A DNA stretch of 64,000 nucleotides from contig NC_063437.1 in NCBI RefSeq assembly GCF_020379485.1, forward strand, positions 3,668,806 through 3,732,805, in the 5' to 3' direction. This stretch comes from Brassica napus (lineage: Eukaryota > Streptophyta > Magnoliopsida > Brassicales > Brassicaceae). Made by a program: the position numbers and the translations under genes. The notes under the pieces were generated by a model that did no database searches, had not been told where the DNA came from, and worked only from the letters and a program-made list of their open reading frames with translations. This document shows positions 12,043 to 24,384 of this stretch, piece after piece. The first letter of the stretch is position 1. Every line of letters begins with the position of its first letter.

Positions 12043-13030
12043 TTGTTCGAACCCATTTTTATAAACCTGGTGAAATAGTTCATGTTAAGATTATTCGGGG
12101 AGTGAACTTGGCAGAGTGGCTCCTTTGTTAAGTGTAGGCCTCCTCGGCTTTTTCCGGTTTGGTTCCAGTTATGGTTTCCTTTTTTTTATTTAAGAGATAT
12201 ATGAATCATTTAGTTATTTATGGATATTCATTTTGATTTAGTTATATTAGTTTTGTTTGGATAATAATGATATGATGAACCATATATTGGATCACTCCAG
12301 TGCGGCACGAAGCCGCTGACGCCGAGTCGGCTCCTATGCCGCTAGCTAATGGCACGCTGTACGCCTAATTGCGAAAAGACAGTGCAAGCTTTGTTATGCC
12401 GAAAATTAAATGTTAAGTCAGCAACACTTACAAATGAGCTCATGAATGAAGTTTTCAAGTGTTTAAAAAAAAAAAGAAGTTTCCATTCTTCAATTTGGTT
12501 ATGGTTCCCGTATTTGGATATTTCAAAAAAATTGAAAAAATCACATTTTGGACTTTTTGGATAAATATCAGATTCTCGGATAAATTAGGTGACCAAAAAA
12601 ATTGAGTGAATTTTTAAATATTTATGTGGATATTCTATAAGTTGTTAGGTTAAAATAACAAAATCCACAATAAATACATTTATATTTTGTTTTACATTTG
12701 AGATATTTAGTTATTACTTTGAGTCTATATAGGGATCGCAAATTTTGTGGGTTATCTTTTTTTTGTGAGTTATATTTATTTAGACAACTATACATTCATT
12801 GGAGTACTGGTTTTGAGATTTATTCGGTAAAAAAATATTTTTTTTTTGGTAAAAGATTTGGCAATTTTTTTCATATATGTATCTACATAGATTATTGGTT
12901 TGTAACAGAATATGAAATATTGGCACTAAAAACTGAAATTAATAATATAAATAATAGATTCAAATTGTTATTAAAATATTTTTTAGGGTTTATGATATTT
13001 TGAAAGCTAAGTTTTGAAATCTTATTAACA
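12043..13030. other. Intergenic region with a GC-rich patch
   Basis: Mostly AT-rich. At 12290-12365 there is an isolated GC-rich patch with repeated GCCG/CGGC words that matches nothing I recognise. A stretch at about 12905-12950 (gaaatattggcac...) recurs just past the next Helitron at about 16175-16225. Confidence 0.4.
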
Positions 13031-13069
13031 CTAGATTTTTTAACCGCGCTACGCACGGATAAGATATTA

Positions 13070-14921
13070 TATGTATTTCTCAATTCTAAAAAAATAATGT
13101 ATAATATTGTATTACATTATTTAAAGAATATAAAATAAGACTACATAACATAAATGTATTTTTTAAATATTCTTTGTGGAAATCATTACGTTGTTTGATT
13201 GTTGTACTTGATTCACATATTTGCATAGTTATTTGTCATGGATGAATAACTATATTTTTATTATGAGTAAATAATATATATTTATTATATAATATAAGAA
13301 AAATAAAATTATTTACTTTTAAAACAAATTTGTCTCATGTTGGGGACTCGGTTATAGACATATCATATTCGAATGAGACATTTTTACAGTTATTAATCTT
13401 CTTAATACTCAAGAAGCAAATCTGAATTAGGGCAGATCCGCGCGTAGCGCAGAATTCAATGTATAAACCAAGAAATATATAATTTTGTGTAAATTGTATT
13501 CTATGTTTAGTTGGTTGTAAGTGTGATTATGTTAAGAGAATGAGATTGAGTTTTCAATTACTAGAATTCTTTTTTTTATGTTAGAGTATTTAATACCATG
13601 GAAAATAAAATTTCAACTTTGAGGTAATCTTAGTCACTAAAAATATATTTTACGGTTGTTTAAGACAATGTCATTGCTACTATTAGTACTTGTTTTTTTT
13701 ATATTTATGTTATATTTGAGGATTTATTTTTGCTTTATGTTATGTCAGTAATTTGCTAGAAATAAACTATAGCAAATGTAAAACACACCAAATAAACGGA
13801 GGAATAATATGCTTTGATGATTACATATTTATACTTACATAAAATTTTAAATTGGCTATAGAATATTATGCACAAACAGAACTTATACGACTATAAATCC
13901 AATGGATTATCTATTGTTTAAATCCAATTATTGATAGCTCAATAAATTGTTTTGGTAGGCCCAAAATTTAAATGATAAGATTAAAGATTAAATATAACAT
14001 GAATTTCTATGAATAGGTCTATTAGGTTTATTTTTAGAAAAATCACACATGAATCAAAGTTGTGACTTCTATTTTAATATATAAGATATCAAAACAATAT
14101 CTTATACGATCTCTTTGTGGAATAACTGCTCTGAAGAAATTGAATTTATGCATCAAAATGGATTGGAAATGGATGTGCAGATCTGTTATCTAAGTCAACT
14201 TTACAAAATATTATTCATAGTTCATATATCATTTATGTCAATCCTATTTTTTGTCCATACTTTCTTAAACATCTTGAAATAACTGATGCTAATTAATAAT
14301 AAACTTTTGGCTGGCAAAAAAAATCAAATTTGTTTAATTATCGCTTAATTTGTCTAATTGGTATATATGTATTTCTCAATTCTAAAAAAATAATGTATAA
14401 TATTGTATTACATTATTTAAAGAATATAAATATATTTTTTAAATTTTCTTTGTGGAAATCATTATGTTGTTTGATTGTTGTACTTGATTAACATATTTGC
14501 ATAGATATTAGTGATAGATGAATAACTATATTTTTCTTATCAGTAAATAATATAAATTTATTATATAATATAAAAAAAATAAAATTATTTACTTTTTAAA
14601 CAAAGTTGTCTCATGTTGGGGATTCAGTTACAGACATATAATGTTCGAAGGAGACATTTTTATAGTTATCAATCTTCTTAACATTCAAGAAACAAATCTG
14701 AATATCAAAACAATATCTCATACGATCTCTTTGTGGAATAACTGCTCTGAAGAAATTGAATTTATGCATCAAAAAGAACTGGAAATGATGTGCAAATTTT
14801 TTATCTAAGTCACATTTACAAAGTACTATTATTCATAGTTCATATATCATTTAAGTCCATCCTTTCTTAAACATCTTGAAATAACTGATGCTAATTAATA
14901 ATAAACTTTTGGATGGCAAAG
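13070..14921. repeat. Two-copy direct duplication inside the Helitron
   Basis: Copy A is 13070-13426 plus 14087-14332, split by the nested Helitron. Copy B is 14367-14921 and is uninterrupted. Both begin tatgtatttctcaattct and both include gatctctttgtggaataact. They are near-identical with scattered substitutions, so the duplication predates the nested insertion. Confidence 0.85.
13427..14086 (-). mobile_element. Nested non-autonomous Helitron with a visible empty site
   Basis: 660-base element starting TCTTATATATTAAAATAG at 14086 (minus strand). It ends with a GC-rich hairpin around TGCGCTACGCGCGGA and CCCTAA at 13427. It interrupts the sequence ctgaa/tatcaaaac, which is uninterrupted at 14698-14711 in the second copy of the host duplication. 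The boundaries are thus fixed by comparison and not only by motif. The insertion is exactly between A and T. The same 5' end occurs at 32175 and 34451 on the plus strand. Confidence 0.9.
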
Positions 14922-15867
14922 AAGCTTTCAATTGATGATATCATAGTTTAATTTTTATTAGTTTTTTTTTTGTTAATTTTAGAGTTTTTTGTATTTAAGA
15001 TTTTTTTCCATATTAAGCTTATATTTCTTTCACATAATATATATATGTCATAAAAATTACCATCAAATCAGTTTTACTTATTTATTATTTTGTTTTTAAT
15101 GAAAATACACTTTTTAAATAATTTAATTTAAAATAAAATTATATATTAATTTGTTGTATTCTAACAATTTGATTGATTTAATTAATTTGCTTTGGTGGAT
15201 AACTTAAAAAGTTTTCATATGAATCGGGGAAAGCAAGCTTATGTTGTTAATATTATATTTATTTGTGTATATGAAATCTATATATAATGCTAGTGTAATA
15301 AAGAAAAAACATTATTTTTTTGTAACTTCAAAAAAACACATTATTACAATTTGAAATTATTCAAAATTGAATAAAAATGGTAATTAAATAAAGCTAATTG
15401 TTTTTTTTATCTTGTTTAGTTGGATTCTCATGAAAATAAATCGATAGGTTAAACAAATGTTTCAAAATTTGTTGTGTTATTGTTTTGTCTATAAATTACA
15501 AAATTTATTGAATTGATATATTTAATTATTGCACCCTTAAATAATATTTTATTAAGACATTATAGAACTTTGTTTTGAGTTGTTTTGTCAAAATTGTACA
15601 AAAATCTATGCTTTTTCATATTTGTCACGAAAATTTATATGTTAAACTTACTTTTACAAAATTCTTAACTTTGTCACGAAAAAAAAATCTATGCTTTTTC
15701 ATATTTGTCAATGTTCTCACACTTTCAAAGAATATATTAGCTTAGTCACTTACTTTTTTTTTTTACAAAACAAAGTATCGGAGTCTTGAAAGTTAAATCT
15801 ATATTATTGTAAATGTACATAAGAGTTTGTGATTACATATTTAGTGATTCTTGTATATGTGTCCAAT

Positions 15868-15945
15868 AAAGTTTCAATGGCTTAGTGGTATCTGTCATAT
15901 ATTTATGTCATACTAACCTGGGTTTGATCCTTTCATTTGCATTGT
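15868..15945 (+). repeat. tRNA-like segment with Pol III A and B boxes inside a Helitron
   Basis: TGGCTTAGTGGTA resembles a tRNA A box. About 40 bases later, GGGTTTGATCC resembles a B box (consensus GGTTCGANTCC). The segment cannot fold as a tRNA with an acceptor stem that I can find, so it is tRNA-derived or convergent, possibly part of a SINE captured by the Helitron. Confidence 0.45.
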
Positions 15946-16034
15946 TTTTTCATTTTTTAGGAAAAAATAAATGAGATGACGTGGCAACTTCGGACTCTCT
16001 GATTGGACGATTTTTTGTGTCTATGTGGACACTC

Positions 16035-16113
16035 TTTTTTTTTTTTTTTTTTTTTTTTTAACGACAAACGGCTATTCTATTACTCAAACTTGAGGTGGTC
16101 TGGGAAGCCAGAA
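16035..16113 (-). mobile_element. 5'-truncated LINE insertion (tail only)
   Basis: On the minus strand this reads as a short LINE 3' end (GAGTAATAGAATAGCCGTTT) followed by a poly(A) tract. It is flanked by 14-base copies of CTATGTGGACACTC at 16021-16034 and 16114-16127, a target-primed reverse transcription duplication. It sits in the 5' region of the host Helitron. Confidence 0.85.
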
Positions 16114-16401
16114 CTATGTGGACACTCTAAGAGGAGCTTATATCCCCTTTTAGTATAATATAGATTGTCTCTAAGTTTTGAAATATTGGCACCAAAAACT
16201 GATATTAATACAAACGATAAGTTTTAAAGATAAGTATGGATACTACTGATAGGTTTAGGCATTGGCACACACCATTGGCACACGCTACTATGACAATAAA
16301 ACCGGACAACTTAAAGTAAACCAACAATTAATCTATTATAAGTAAACCAATTGAATTATACGAAATTAAAAATTAAACTGGACCGAGTGTTATATATACA
16401 A

Positions 16402-16678
16402 CTAGGATAAGACCCGCGCCTTGCGCGGGATTAAGTTATTATTTTTATTATATTTTGGAGAATGAAACAATAGTTTGGGTTCATTTGGATTACGGGTGTT
16501 CAATCCGGATATCGGGTTGGTTTCGGTTCGGTTCGGTTTTTTTCAGTATTTGGTTAGTAAAATATAACTATTATTCTAAATACATATTTACTTTGACTTT
16601 AGTCTTTCACATACTTTTGAAAGATTTCAACTGGACGACTAAATTGATCAGCCAATCTTGTTGCTTTAAATCATTAGT

Positions 16679-16720
<42 letters not shown>

Positions 16721-18685
16721 TAGTTTGAATATTTATTAAATAAAAATTCATATGCGTTATATTTTATGATCATTTGTAACTTATTATAACAAAAAAATAA
16801 TCTATTGATCACAAAATTTTCAGAGTGGGAATATTCAAATTTCTAATAATATATAGACGTTTTGAAAAATTCAAATATAACATATAAGAAAAAATATAAA
16901 TGTTTTTATTATATATTTAATGTGATTTTTTAATATCTTTCAATAATATAAAATTAAAAAAAAAGAACTAAGATACCAAAATTGTTATCAAATATTTATT
17001 ATTCATAATAATTAATTTTCATATATACGTTAATCATATTAGGTAATTTCGTAGCTTCTAATTAAGGAAAGTGCAAAAAAAAATTTGGTAGATTATTTAT
17101 CAATTCGATAGTTAGTTTAATAAAAAATATAATGTAAGTCAAGATGGACCAACCTATTTTTCTAAGAATAGTATATTTTATATAGTAATTTATTAAATGA
17201 GAATTTATAATCATACAGTTCTATGATCATTCATATCATTTTATAACTGAATATTTAAATCATCGATAACAAAATTTTCAATGTGAAATCTTTAATAAGT
17301 TTATAATTTATAAATGTTTTTGAAAATTCATTGAAAGTTTTAATATTAAAATATTTATTTAATCTTATGGTATATAGTATAATCTATATATATATATATG
17401 TTTTATTATTAAATGATATTTTTTACTCATATGGTTTTAAAATAATGTGTATCTTCTTATAATATTAAATAAAAGTTCATATTAATACAATTTTATGATC
17501 ATTTGTAACTTATTATGACAAAAAAAATAATCTATTGATCACAAAATTTTCAGAGTGGGGATCTTCAAATTTCTAATAATTTATAGACGTTTTGAAAAAT
17601 TCAAAATACAACATATAAGAAAAATTATAAATGTTTTTATTATATATTTAATGTGATTTTAAATATATTTTAATAATATAAAATTAAAAAAAGAACTAAG
17701 ATACAAAAATTGTTATCAAATATTTATTATTCATTATAATTAATTTTCACATATACGTTAATCATATTAGGTAATTTCGTAGCTTTTATTTAAGGAAAGT
17801 GCAAAACATTTTTTGGTACGTTATTTATCAATTCGATAGTTAGTTTAATAAAAAGTGTAATATAAGTTAAGATGGACCAACCTATTTTTCTAGGAATAGT
17901 ATATTTTTTATAGTTATTTATTAAATAATAATTTATAATCATACGGTTCTATGATCGTTCATATCGTTTTATAACAAAATATATAAATCATCGATAACAA
18001 AATTTTCAATTTGAAATCTTTAATAAGTTTATAATTTATAAATGTTCTTGAAAATTCATTGAAAGTTTTAATATTAAAATATTTATGTAATCTTATGGTA
18101 TATAGTGTTTAATCTATATATATATATATATTTATTTTATTATTAAATGATATTTTTTACTCATATGGTTTTAAAATCATGTGTATCTTCTTATAATAAA
18201 AATGTTAAACCATTGATCATTAATTTTTAACATAATAATTTTAATAGTTTTAGTCATTTATTGTCGTTTTTAAAAATTCAAAATATAACATATACGAAAA
18301 AATCTAAATTTTATTTTTATATCTAATTTGATTGTTTAATTTATTTTAATAATATAAAATTAAACAAAAAATGATGGAGGAGATATACATTGTTATCAAA
18401 TCTTTATTATTAAACTCATTAATTGTCATATATATATTAGTTATTTATGGTAATTCCGTAGGTTTTATTTAAGGAAAGAAAATATCATATCATATCATTA
18501 TATCATATAGTTTGATCAACTTATGTATCTAACAACATATAAAAATCGAATGTGGACCTACTTATTTTTCAATTGAATGTAATTAACTACCTAATTGAGT
18601 GCCACCTATGCATTGGGGCCTCTTTTAATTAATACAAATTTGAGGTTACATCTTTTCAAATGTTCCTCAATTAATATATAAGGGA
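16402..18685 (-). mobile_element. Helitron with an internal tandem duplication of about 725 bases
   Basis: On the minus strand it starts TCCCTTATATATTAATTGAG at 18685. It ends with hairpin CCCGCGCAAGGCGCGGG, a short spacer and CCTAG at 16402, between A and T. Two head-to-tail copies of one segment lie at about 16738-17462 and 17466-18190, recognisable by tctattgatcacaaaatttt and gatggaccaacctatttttc in each. An AT dinucleotide run is at about 16683-16717. No coding capacity. Confidence 0.8.
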
Positions 18686-18790
18686 TTAGATTAGCAATAC
18701 AATAACTCTCATTGGACCTGTTTTACTATAAATGAAACTTTGCTCTAAGTTGATTGATTCCGTTCTCTTACCAACATAATCATCACACAA
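18686..18790. repeat. Host segment repeated on both sides of the large Helitron (left copy)
   Basis: ttagcaatacaataactct and, further on, ctctaagttgattgattc occur here and again at about 23312-23390, directly after the 5' ends of two different Helitrons. Spacing within the copies is nearly the same. This implies duplication of the flank together with a Helitron 5' end. Confidence 0.6.
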
Positions 18791-19722
18791 AGTACATGAA
18801 TATGCTTTATTCTCTTTGCTTTTATAATATACTAGAAGAAGTCCGCCCTGCGGGCGGGATAATAGGATGTTCATAATTTCACATTATTTATGAGGTTGTG
18901 TGTTAGTTGTCTGTACGAATTCCATGTTTGAGTGTGACATGATCTTCGTATCTATATGCTGAAGCTGTAGGATTTACAATGCAGAGTTTTCATATTTGTG
19001 GAACTAAATGAAGAATTTTTAATATATTGTATTGGTTTCCAATTTTTTCCATTGCCATGAACTGACTATGATTTATGTTATTTATTTATGATTTATGAAC
19101 ATGTTATTTGCCATCATTAAAATTAAGACGTGATCCGCGACCTTCAAGGAAACATGTTAGTTTTGATTTTTATTTTATCATTGTAATTAAAACTACTTTA
19201 AAACAGATAAATAGATAATATGAAACTATCTTTACTATTTATACTCATACTTGTTTGTTAGAATCTTATATCCTATTGTATATGAAATGAAGTTACCCAG
19301 TATTTTGATTAGACCTTTTCAAATAAATATTACAGACTAAGTTATAAAATATAATTTGTACAATACTTTTATCGTACATAATTAAATTATAAAATATATC
19401 TATAAAATTATTCGAGAAGTAAATTTGCTGATTTTTCACGTTCTCTATAATTTTAGGTTTAGTCATATTTTTAATTAAATTATTAATTTTAATAAATAAT
19501 TTTAATTATTTAGCTGATAATTTATCAAGATATTATCTTGAAAATAAATAAAATACAAAAGATAATAGGAAAAATTTGGAAAATACACTTATATGAGATT
19601 TTAATTTGAAAACTACACTATTATTTATATTTTGTGAAAACTACGCCTTTGTATAGGTGAATTGATTAAACCGTCCAATTTGGATATTATTATTTTTTAT
19701 CATAATTTTCTATTATAACTTT

Positions 19723-19747
19723 TTTTTTTTTTTTTTTTTTTTTGTCG
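19723..19747 (-). mobile_element. LINE poly(A) tail insertion
   Basis: A T tract of over 20 bases followed by GTCG (minus strand: CGAC then poly(A)) lies between two copies of TTTTCTATTATAACTT (about 19706-19722 and 19748-19763). The CGAC ending matches the last bases before the tail of the LINE fragment at 16035-16113. Confidence 0.7.
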
Positions 19748-21359
19748 TTTTCTATTATAACTTATAACTTAATAATTTTAACAAAAATATGTTTTTAAAA
19801 GCAAAATCTTAATAATATCTACACAATATCTTTGTTAAAATATATTTTCAAATTTTATTAAAAACAACAAAAAAATAACATTTTTTAGTTAATTTGCTGA
19901 TTGACTATATTGGGAGAAAATATTAGTTTTGTAGTAAGAGGGTTGAGAGAGATAAAAAGAAAAAAGAGGAGAGAGAGAGTGAAATGGTTAATTGGTGAAA
20001 TATAGTTTTTTCTGGTTATAGGTTAAAATTTCCCCCTTTTTTTCGAACACTTAAAAAAACAACATTATCCTACGTCTTTAGTGTCTTCTCTTACAAAGCA
20101 TTCTCTCCTTAGTTTCTTCTACCTTTCATTCATAAGTTTGTTTGCATACTTTTAAGTGTAACTCATTTCTTAAATTCTAATCTTCTGTTCTTTCTCACAT
20201 CATATATTTCTCTTCAAAATTGAAAATGTTATGAAAATAACCAGAGAAACAAAATTTATGAAAGATAACAAAAAATTCTCACAAAATTTGGATTTAAAGC
20301 TTATTTGATAGAAAATGATTTGCAGAAGAATGTACATATATGTAAGAAATGAGATGATTACTTTTGTATGGGGTATTAGGGTTGTTGTGCAATTTCTTTT
20401 ATACAATTTAAGCAAAAAAAAACTTTTGTTTAAGCAAAAAAAACTTAATAAAGGTACAACAGACATCATATTTTTTTCCTTTCATAATATAATTGTTGCT
20501 TTTCAAACCAGTTATAAGAAGAAGAAAAAATCTTGTTATTTTAAAATTTTAATAGTAAAATAACACATTCATCTCAAACATAGATTAATCTTAAATACAA
20601 ATAATTATATTAGTATTGTTATTTTCGAATTTAGTTTTATTTATTAAAATTTTAAGTGGATAAAGATGTGTTTTCACATCTGATAAGATGTAGTTTTCAA
20701 AAAATAAAATGAAAGATGTAATTTTTAAATTGTAAACTGTAAATATAATATTGTCAAATTATCCTATAAAATTATAGTTAACTTTATCTTTTATTTACTT
20801 TATTAATATTAAATATTATATTAATAAAAAAATGAATAATTTCTTTTCTAAGATATTTTTTTAGGACAATCAAAATCACTCATTGTGATAATTTCTGAAA
20901 ATATTTCAGCAAAGAATTTAAAGATATTTATATTATTATTTGTGAAGTAATTTTTTCGTTTCCCTGTTAAAAGTTAAAACGTTTAAAGTTGTTATTATCT
21001 TTATAAATAATTAGATTATATTCCTAATATATAACTACCCATAAATTCAAAACAAATTTCTTTAATTTGAAAATCACCATTATCTAAAACGATTTTATAT
21101 CATGTTATCCAAAAATATTTTTCATCATAATATTTTTAAAATAAATATAAATCTATGTATATATTAATGTTTTCAAGTTAATTTATGTAATTAAATATAT
21201 TTTTTTTATCATGCACAAAAATTTAATACTTAATTAATTATCAAATATTTCAAAAAACATGAAAATAATTTATTCTTATGGTTAATGAATTGATAATATA
21301 TTTATTTAAAATTTTTTGTAAAATTATTAAAATATGAAAACACCTAATTGATCGTATTT

Positions 21360-23300
21360 TGACCTGAACAACAAACACTCACGACAATAGACATTGTGTT
21401 TTGACCTTTATCCGCTCTCGCGTAAAGAGAGTCGCAAAGAAACCCTTAATCCAATCATTGTTTGGGTCATCACTCTGGATCTAACCAACCATTCTTGAAG
21501 AAGATGATAGGATTGATTCTGGATTTCTCAAAATGGCTTCCCACTCTCCTGAGGCTAGAGCTAGAGGCAACCACTATTCAGATGTTTGTTTTTGAGGAGA
21601 CAGAGCATGTCACCTTCTGAATCTCAAAACATAGACAGTAAGGAGGATATTTTATGGTTGTCCATATCTCTGTTTTGTAGGATGCTTTTGAATTGTTGAG
21701 CCTTCAGGTGTCTTGATTGAATTGCATACATCAATCTCGCCAGTAAGATCAATCCACTTTTATTTTTCTCTTCGCTCCCCATTGCAAGCCAAAATCTAAG
21801 CAAAGACATGTATCATTTGCAAGTCCATGAAGTAAGTGCCACAACGACAGAAGAGTAGCTTTTCTCATCAGCCTTTTTTTGCTATTTTCCCCGCCATCTC
21901 TGGTTAATTTAGTATGTTAGCCACAAAAATGAATTAAGTAGACAAAGGTAAAGTGGATGGTTTAAGAAACGTACATTAAAAGCAGCAGTTTGAAGAGTAT
22001 CATTTTCTACATGTGTTTCAGAAGAAGAGCTTGTATTATCCCCCTTATGTGAATCACCATAAACTAAAGAACTACGGTCTACGGATGAGAACAGATATCA
22101 AGTTTTCCATGAACGTAAATGGAAGCTCTGTATGTCCATACCGACAATAAAAAGGCATGTACCACGGCGGCGATGTCAGTCCCAAAGAGATGAATATGAA
22201 GTGAGTCGGTGTTTCCATTGAACCTCACGCCGCAGGTGAGTAAACCAAACACCACGAAAGCTCTCCCCACAGGTTTACCGGCGCTAATGGAGTAGTTGTC
22301 TTGAACCGTCGATCAATCTCTTCAAAGAGAAGTAAGAACTCTCATCCTCATCTCCTCACAAAGAGTCTTTCGCCATAGCCTCTCGACGAAGCCCACTTCA
22401 CAATGAACGGCGGCAGCAAAGATTTTCCACCACCATGTGGTTTGTGCCAACTGTAGATAAGACAAAAACGATCGAAAGCGGTCCGAATTGTTTATCAAAC
22501 GATCTTGTGGAGAGAAAAGAGAAAAACAGAAAGAGATATAAAATCTACCATCTGATAAACACCAATAAAAAGCTACTAAAAAAAATAAGTTTCAAAGTTT
22601 TAATAGAAATAATTTGAAGTCACTGTTATGAGGAGCATAAGAACATGCTTACCTTTGAATCCAGTAACGGCATATCAACTTCCCATGAGTTCCCACCGCG
22701 CCTGACATTCGTCGCCTCCCAGCATCAATCTAACCTCAACAGTTGAAGAACATAAACTGGACTTCAAATTAGAGAGGAAAACTTTGGAGTTAGCCAACTT
22801 GCTTGAAGAATAAGCTTACTTTGCTACTTACAAAGACTGAAAAGATGGTTCTGAGAGGAAAGAAGCTAACCTATTAATACTCGCAGATACACAGCCTCCT
22901 ACAAAAGAAACTCGTATTGAAGGTTTAGATCGTGGTTGGTGAATTTAATAAGAGGCTAAACGGAATGAATCTGTAATGGGAACGTTTCAATTGATGAATA
23001 CAAAGATCAAACGTCAAGACCAAAACCCAAAGAAGAGTATTCACGCTTTCTCCACCATCAAAATCTCTCTAATGGCAGAGAAGAGGCGGATGAACCCAAA
23101 ACGTCGTGAAGCCGAGGAAGACACGATAGTCGCTTTGGGGCTTGAACTGCTGAGTAAACAGAAGGCCCAACCATGAAGCCCACAAATATTAAGCACGACT
23201 TTAAATGAAACGAACCGTATTGTAAAAAGGGACATGTGTCACTCTCTCCTCCCTCTATTTGATGACATGGCAAGAGGAGAAGAGAGTGAATCTCTTCTTT
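21360..23300. other. Unidentified gene-like cargo in the Helitron
   Basis: Less AT-rich than its surroundings. Minus-strand frames at 22079-22270 (starting GRAFVVFGLLTCGVRFNG) and 21624-21809, and others near 23041-23235, look like short exons of unrelated origin. None matches a family I know. Stops and frame changes mean there is no intact gene. Confidence 0.35.
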
Positions 23301-23311
23301 ATAGTATAAGA

Positions 23312-24384
23312 TTAGCAATACGATAACTCTTATTACACCTCATTTACGTATAGATGATATTTGGCTCTAAGTTGATTGATTCTTTGTTAGACTTAGAGAT
23401 ACCTGCCATTATGAACACAATATTGTCATTGTATAAACTTCAGTTATATCATGTTCACTATTTTACGGTACAAAAATGTTTTTTTGAATAAGATTATAAG
23501 TTAGATATTACATGTATTTTGTAATTTAAATAATATTTGTATCTATTTTTAAATACAATCCTTATCTACAAGAATAATTAGATAGATATTATTTAGAAAA
23601 GATTTGATAAAATATATACTAACTTGGCTTGCACACTAAATAACCAATAACAACTTAATATAATTTTTTTAATACGATATTCTGTTATAATTGAAAGTTG
23701 ATATCTAATTTTCAATAAGATTTTCCTCCTTAGTTTACTTATAAATTTTTAACTAATGCCCAAATCGGTAACAACAATTATAATTATTTTAAACTTAATG
23801 GGTCATAACGTCTAACAATTGGACCATGTTTAAATTTTGGCATTTAACAAATACTTGTCTAATTATACGATATATATATGTCAAAAATATAAAACAATTG
23901 TATATTATAAAAAATCATATATATAAGAAAAAATAATACCAATAAAAACATATATTAAATTATATAATCTACTCTCAGTTACTTAAATTTGACCATATAT
24001 ATTTTTTTTAAATATTAAACTATCTCATATGTTTTTAGTCCAAACTTATTATCTTAAAATTAATTCCATAAAATATTTGCACCAAATATGTTAATAATAT
24101 ATTTTAAATAAAATAAAATATTTTTATATCAAAATATTAAACTACAAACGAAACATGTAACATCAAAAGAAAAAACACCATGTACAACATTGAAAATTTG
24201 TGCACAGAAAAAAAAACACCACGTACAAGATATTTTGTAACAACATTACTATTCAATATATCTATAACAAATATTATTTACAAGTCAATAACATAGAAAT
24301 ATTATATCAATATATAATATACCACTAAATATTTATAAAAGTTAGACATAACAATATCCGCGCACAGCGCGGATCCAAATCTAG
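23312..24384 (+). mobile_element. Helitron 3' end on the plus strand; 5' end not found
   Basis: The hairpin CCGCGCACAGCGCGG followed by ATCCAAATCTAG at about 24358-24384, with T next, is a plus-strand Helitron 3' terminus. No convincing TC start was found between 23312 and here, so the left limit is uncertain. The first 80 bases belong to the repeated host segment. Confidence 0.5.

Larger units (their letters stand above)
13031..16164 (-). mobile_element. Helitron carrying nested insertions and an internal duplication
   Basis: On the minus strand it starts TCTATATTATACTAAAAGG at 16164. It ends with hairpin CCGTGCGTAGCGCGG plus a spacer ending CTAG at 13031. The left neighbour is A and the right is T. 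It is about 3.1 kb. It contains a nested 660-base Helitron, a two-copy internal duplication, a tRNA-like Pol III box pair near its 5' end and a LINE tail at 16035-16113. No replicase or helicase coding sequence is visible, so it is non-autonomous. Confidence 0.8.
18832..23311 (-). mobile_element. Large Helitron with gene-like sequence near its 5' end
   Basis: On the minus strand it starts TCTTATACTATAAAGAAG at 23311. It ends with hairpin CCCGCCCGCAGGGCGGA, a spacer and CTAG at 18832, between A and T. It is 4480 bases. The left half is AT-rich filler. About 21360-23300 has a more balanced base composition and short open frames on both strands, as if fragments of one or more host genes had been captured. 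I could not identify them. No Rep/helicase motif is visible. Confidence 0.7.

Noticed and set aside
15868..15945. A tRNA gene
   Set aside because: A- and B-box-like words exist, but no paired acceptor or anticodon arms could be drawn.
20200..20563. Overlapping frames of 82-89 codons on both strands
   Set aside because: Low-complexity AT-rich Helitron filler.
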